A model generated the notes under the pieces. That model was given only the letters and a program-made list of their open reading frames with translations. It had not been told where the DNA came from and searched no databases. From assembly GCA_035940775.1 (NCBI GenBank), contig DASZEN010000057.1:1-64000 (forward strand): a stretch of 64,000 bases of DNA, in the 5' to 3' direction. Below are positions 62,193-64,000 of this stretch, in pieces. Every line of letters starts with the position of its first letter. The first letter of the stretch is position 1. Source of the DNA: DASQYE01 sp035940775 (lineage in GTDB: Bacteria; Acidobacteriota; Blastocatellia; Pyrinomonadales; Pyrinomonadaceae). Both the position numbers and the translations under genes were made by a program.

Positions 62193-64000
62193 CTATCGAT
62201 TCAGATTCTCGATCTCGACGGGCTCGACCCGGTCGGCCAACTCGAAGCCGAAGACGCGCGAATAGAAGTAAAGCTCGCCGTCGAGCGCGCGCTTGATATT
62301 CTCGGCGCGGCGAAAGCCGTGCTGCTCGCCCTCGAACGCGACATAGGCGACCGGCACTCCCTTGGCCCGCAATGCGACGACCATCAGCTCGGCCTGGTTG
62401 GGCGGGACGACCTTATCCTCCAACCCTTGAAAGAAGATGACGGGACACGAAAGGCGGTCGGCAAAATAAATCGGAGAGCGCTCTTTGTAGAGGTCTTCGC
62501 GCTCCGGATATGGGCCGATCAACCCGTCCAGGTAGCGGGACTCGAACTTATGCGTCTCGCGGGCCAGTGCCCCGGCATCGCTGACGCCGAAGTGGCTCGC
62601 GCCCGCCTTGAAGGCGTCGCGGAAAGTCAGCGCGCACAGCGTCGTATAGCCGCCCGCGCTGCCTCCGTCGATCATCAACCGCTCGCCGTCGACCAGCCCG
62701 CGCGCCGCCATGTGCCGCGCGCCGTTCACGCAATCGTCCACGTCCACGACGCCCCATTGACCTTTCAGCCGCTCGCGGTAGGCGCGACCGTAGCCCGTAC
62801 TTCCACCGTAGTTGACATCCAACACGCCTATCCCGCGACTCGTCCAGTATTGAATGTTCAGGCTGAGCGTCGGCGAGGCGGCGGAAGTGGGCCCACCATG
62901 ACTCTTGACGAGCAGGGGTGGGCGCTCTCCCGGCGGCGCGCTGAAATCCCTGTTCTGCGGCGGGTAGAAGAAGGCGTGCGCCGTCAGACCGTTTTCGGTG
63001 GGAAACTCGACCGCCTGCGCGATGGAGAGATAGCCGCCGTCGATCTTCAGGTCGTTCGAGCGGCGCAGCACGGCGGTCTCGCCCGTCGCGAGGTCGAGCC
63101 GGGCGATGCACGCCGGAGACGAGGGCGAGCCGCCGCGAAAGACCGCGCCGCCCGAGTTGACGCGCAGGTACGTTATATCGGCGTAGGGCGTCTCGATTGC
63201 TTCCAGCTTACGGGTCACGGTGTCCAGGCGCGCGAGGCGCGCGTGGCCGCGCTCCGTGTAAGCGCAGATGATGCGGGTCGGCGACTCGAACCCGTAAACC
63301 GACATCCCGAAGACCCATTGCGGCTGGCCGAACTCCGCCTCCATGGGGCAGAGTGGCTCGACCCGACCCTCGCTGAAGCGATATAGATTCCACCACCCGC
63401 TCCGGTCGGAGATGAAATGGAGCGTCCCGTCGGCCGACCATTCCGGCTGAAAGATGGATTCCCTGAGCCCGCCCGCGACGCGCACACTTCGCGTCACAGA
63501 GCCCGCCTCGTCCAGCTCCGAGACCCACAGCTCCGTCCCGTCCCAGGGCATGTTCGGATGATTCCAGGTGAGGAAGGCGAGGCGCGAGCCGTCCGCGCTC
63601 AGTCGCGGCGACGAATAAAAGTCGTTGCCCGAAGCGATCACCCGACCGCTATCCTCGCCCTCAAGATCGATGCTGACCAGAGTATTGACCGCTTCGCGCC
63701 CGGCCTCCGTGTGGTCTTCGCGGACGCAGACGAGGCGATTGCGGCGGGCGTCCGACACCGCGTCCGCATAACGCATCTCGACGGCGGGTGTGATCGCCTC
63801 GGGCGTCTGTCCCATCCTCTGGCGATAGATTCGTTGATCGCTGAAGTTCGAGAAGTAGAGCGTCCCGTCCGCAACCAGGTAGTCGCCGCCGCCATATTCG
63901 TGAACGCGAGTGCGCGAATTGAAGGGCGGAGGCGTCACGTCCTCGGTGCGGCCGTCCGCGCTTCGCCTGACGATGACGCTTCGGCCGCCCTCGGACGGGC
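62193..64000 (-). CDS. S9 family peptidase, C-terminal part (truncated by window edge)
   Basis: The frame is open to the end of the window, so the N-terminus is missing; a GTG at 63938 is internal. About 600 residues are seen. The beta-propeller (FNSRTRVHEYGGGDYLVADG, RLAFLTWNHPNMPWDGTELW) is followed by the alpha/beta-hydrolase domain with all three catalytic residues: Ser in GGSAGGYTTL, Asp in FFQGLEDKVVPP and His in EGEQHGFR. This is the prolyl oligopeptidase/dipeptidyl aminopeptidase family. It is the upstream gene of a likely pair with the Asp-box protein. Confidence 0.93.
   Translation of the reverse strand, partial: PSEGGRSVIVRRSADGRTEDVTPPPFNSRTRVHEYGGGDYLVADGTLYFSNFSDQRIYRQRMGQTPEAITPAVEMRYADAVSDARRNRLVCVREDHTEAGREAVNTLVSIDLEGEDSGRVIASGNDFYSSPRLSADGSRLAFLTWNHPNMPWDGTELWVSELDEAGSVTRSVRVAGGLRESIFQPEWSADGTLHFISDRSGWWNLYRFSEGRVEPLCPMEAEFGQPQWVFGMSVYGFESPTRIICAYTERGHARLARLDTVTRKLEAIETPYADITYLRVNSGGAVFRGGSPSSPACIARLDLATGETAVLRRSNDLKIDGGYLSIAQAVEFPTENGLTAHAFFYPPQNRDFSAPPGERPPLLVKSHGGPTSAASPTLSLNIQYWTSRGIGVLDVNYGGSTGYGRAYRERLKGQWGVVDVDDCVNGARHMAARGLVDGERLMIDGGSAGGYTTLCALTFRDAFKAGASHFGVSDAGALARETHKFESRYLDGLIGPYPEREDLYKERSPIYFADRLSCPVIFFQGLEDKVVPPNQAELMVVALRAKGVPVAYVAFEGEQHGFRRAENIKRALDGELYFYSRVFGFELADRVEPVEIENLNR

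Overview
The window is a GC-rich, gene-dense chromosomal segment of a Gram-negative bacterium. LPS genes (lpxK, waaA), large Asp-box/BNR and S9-peptidase genes, a Ser/Thr kinase with an N-terminal Cys motif, and remnants of FG-GAP proteins together suggest Acidobacteriota, probably class Blastocatellia. That placement is inferred from gene content, not from a marker-gene search. There is no rRNA, transposase, integrase, phage gene or CRISPR array.

Layout. 1-8.3 kb: end of a TPR gene, a secreted protein, a candidate small RNA divergent from tRNA-Phe, a cREC receiver protein, a DnaC-like ATPase, carB without carA, a CoA-binding protein and a MogA-like enzyme. 8.3-27.7 kb: respiratory complex I genes in the order nuoA-B, then nuoC-D-H-I-J-K-L-M-N. 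The two parts are separated by a minus-strand block (rpmE, DUF1385 gene, prfA, phosphatase) and a plus-strand solute-binding protein gene. nuoE, nuoF and nuoG are absent. A small unknown gene sits between nuoC and nuoD and a ureidoglycolate-lyase-like gene between nuoD and nuoH. 27.7-33.3 kb: a GT21-like glycosyltransferase, a radical SAM protein and the F0 part of ATP synthase (atpZ, atpI, atpB, atpE), interrupted by a decayed FG-GAP gene; subunit b and the F1 genes are not here. 33.7-41.7 kb: a protein with two LecA-like domains, a membrane Ser/Thr kinase, lpxK-waaA, efp, a dodecin and a SprT-like protein. 42.4-47.7 kb: hrcA-grpE-dnaK-dnaJ. 48-64 kb: a fused EutB-EutC ethanolamine ammonia-lyase, an ATP-grasp protein, a DUF480 protein, an MHS-type transporter, a PQQ-repeat propeller, an epimerase-like protein, a tiny secreted peptide with internal repeats, a large Asp-box protein and the C-terminal part of an S9 peptidase.

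The most unusual feature is a set of about a dozen intergenic inverted repeats. Most lie inside operons. All have a purine-rich left arm and a pyrimidine-rich right arm relative to transcription, and nine end 3-16 nt before a start codon that lacks a clear Shine-Dalgarno sequence. Neighbouring genes in the same operons without such a hairpin mostly have a normal Shine-Dalgarno. A second theme is low-complexity growth of housekeeping proteins (NuoC, NuoL, GrpE, RpmE, the DUF1385 protein, AtpB), partly encoded by pure trinucleotide runs.
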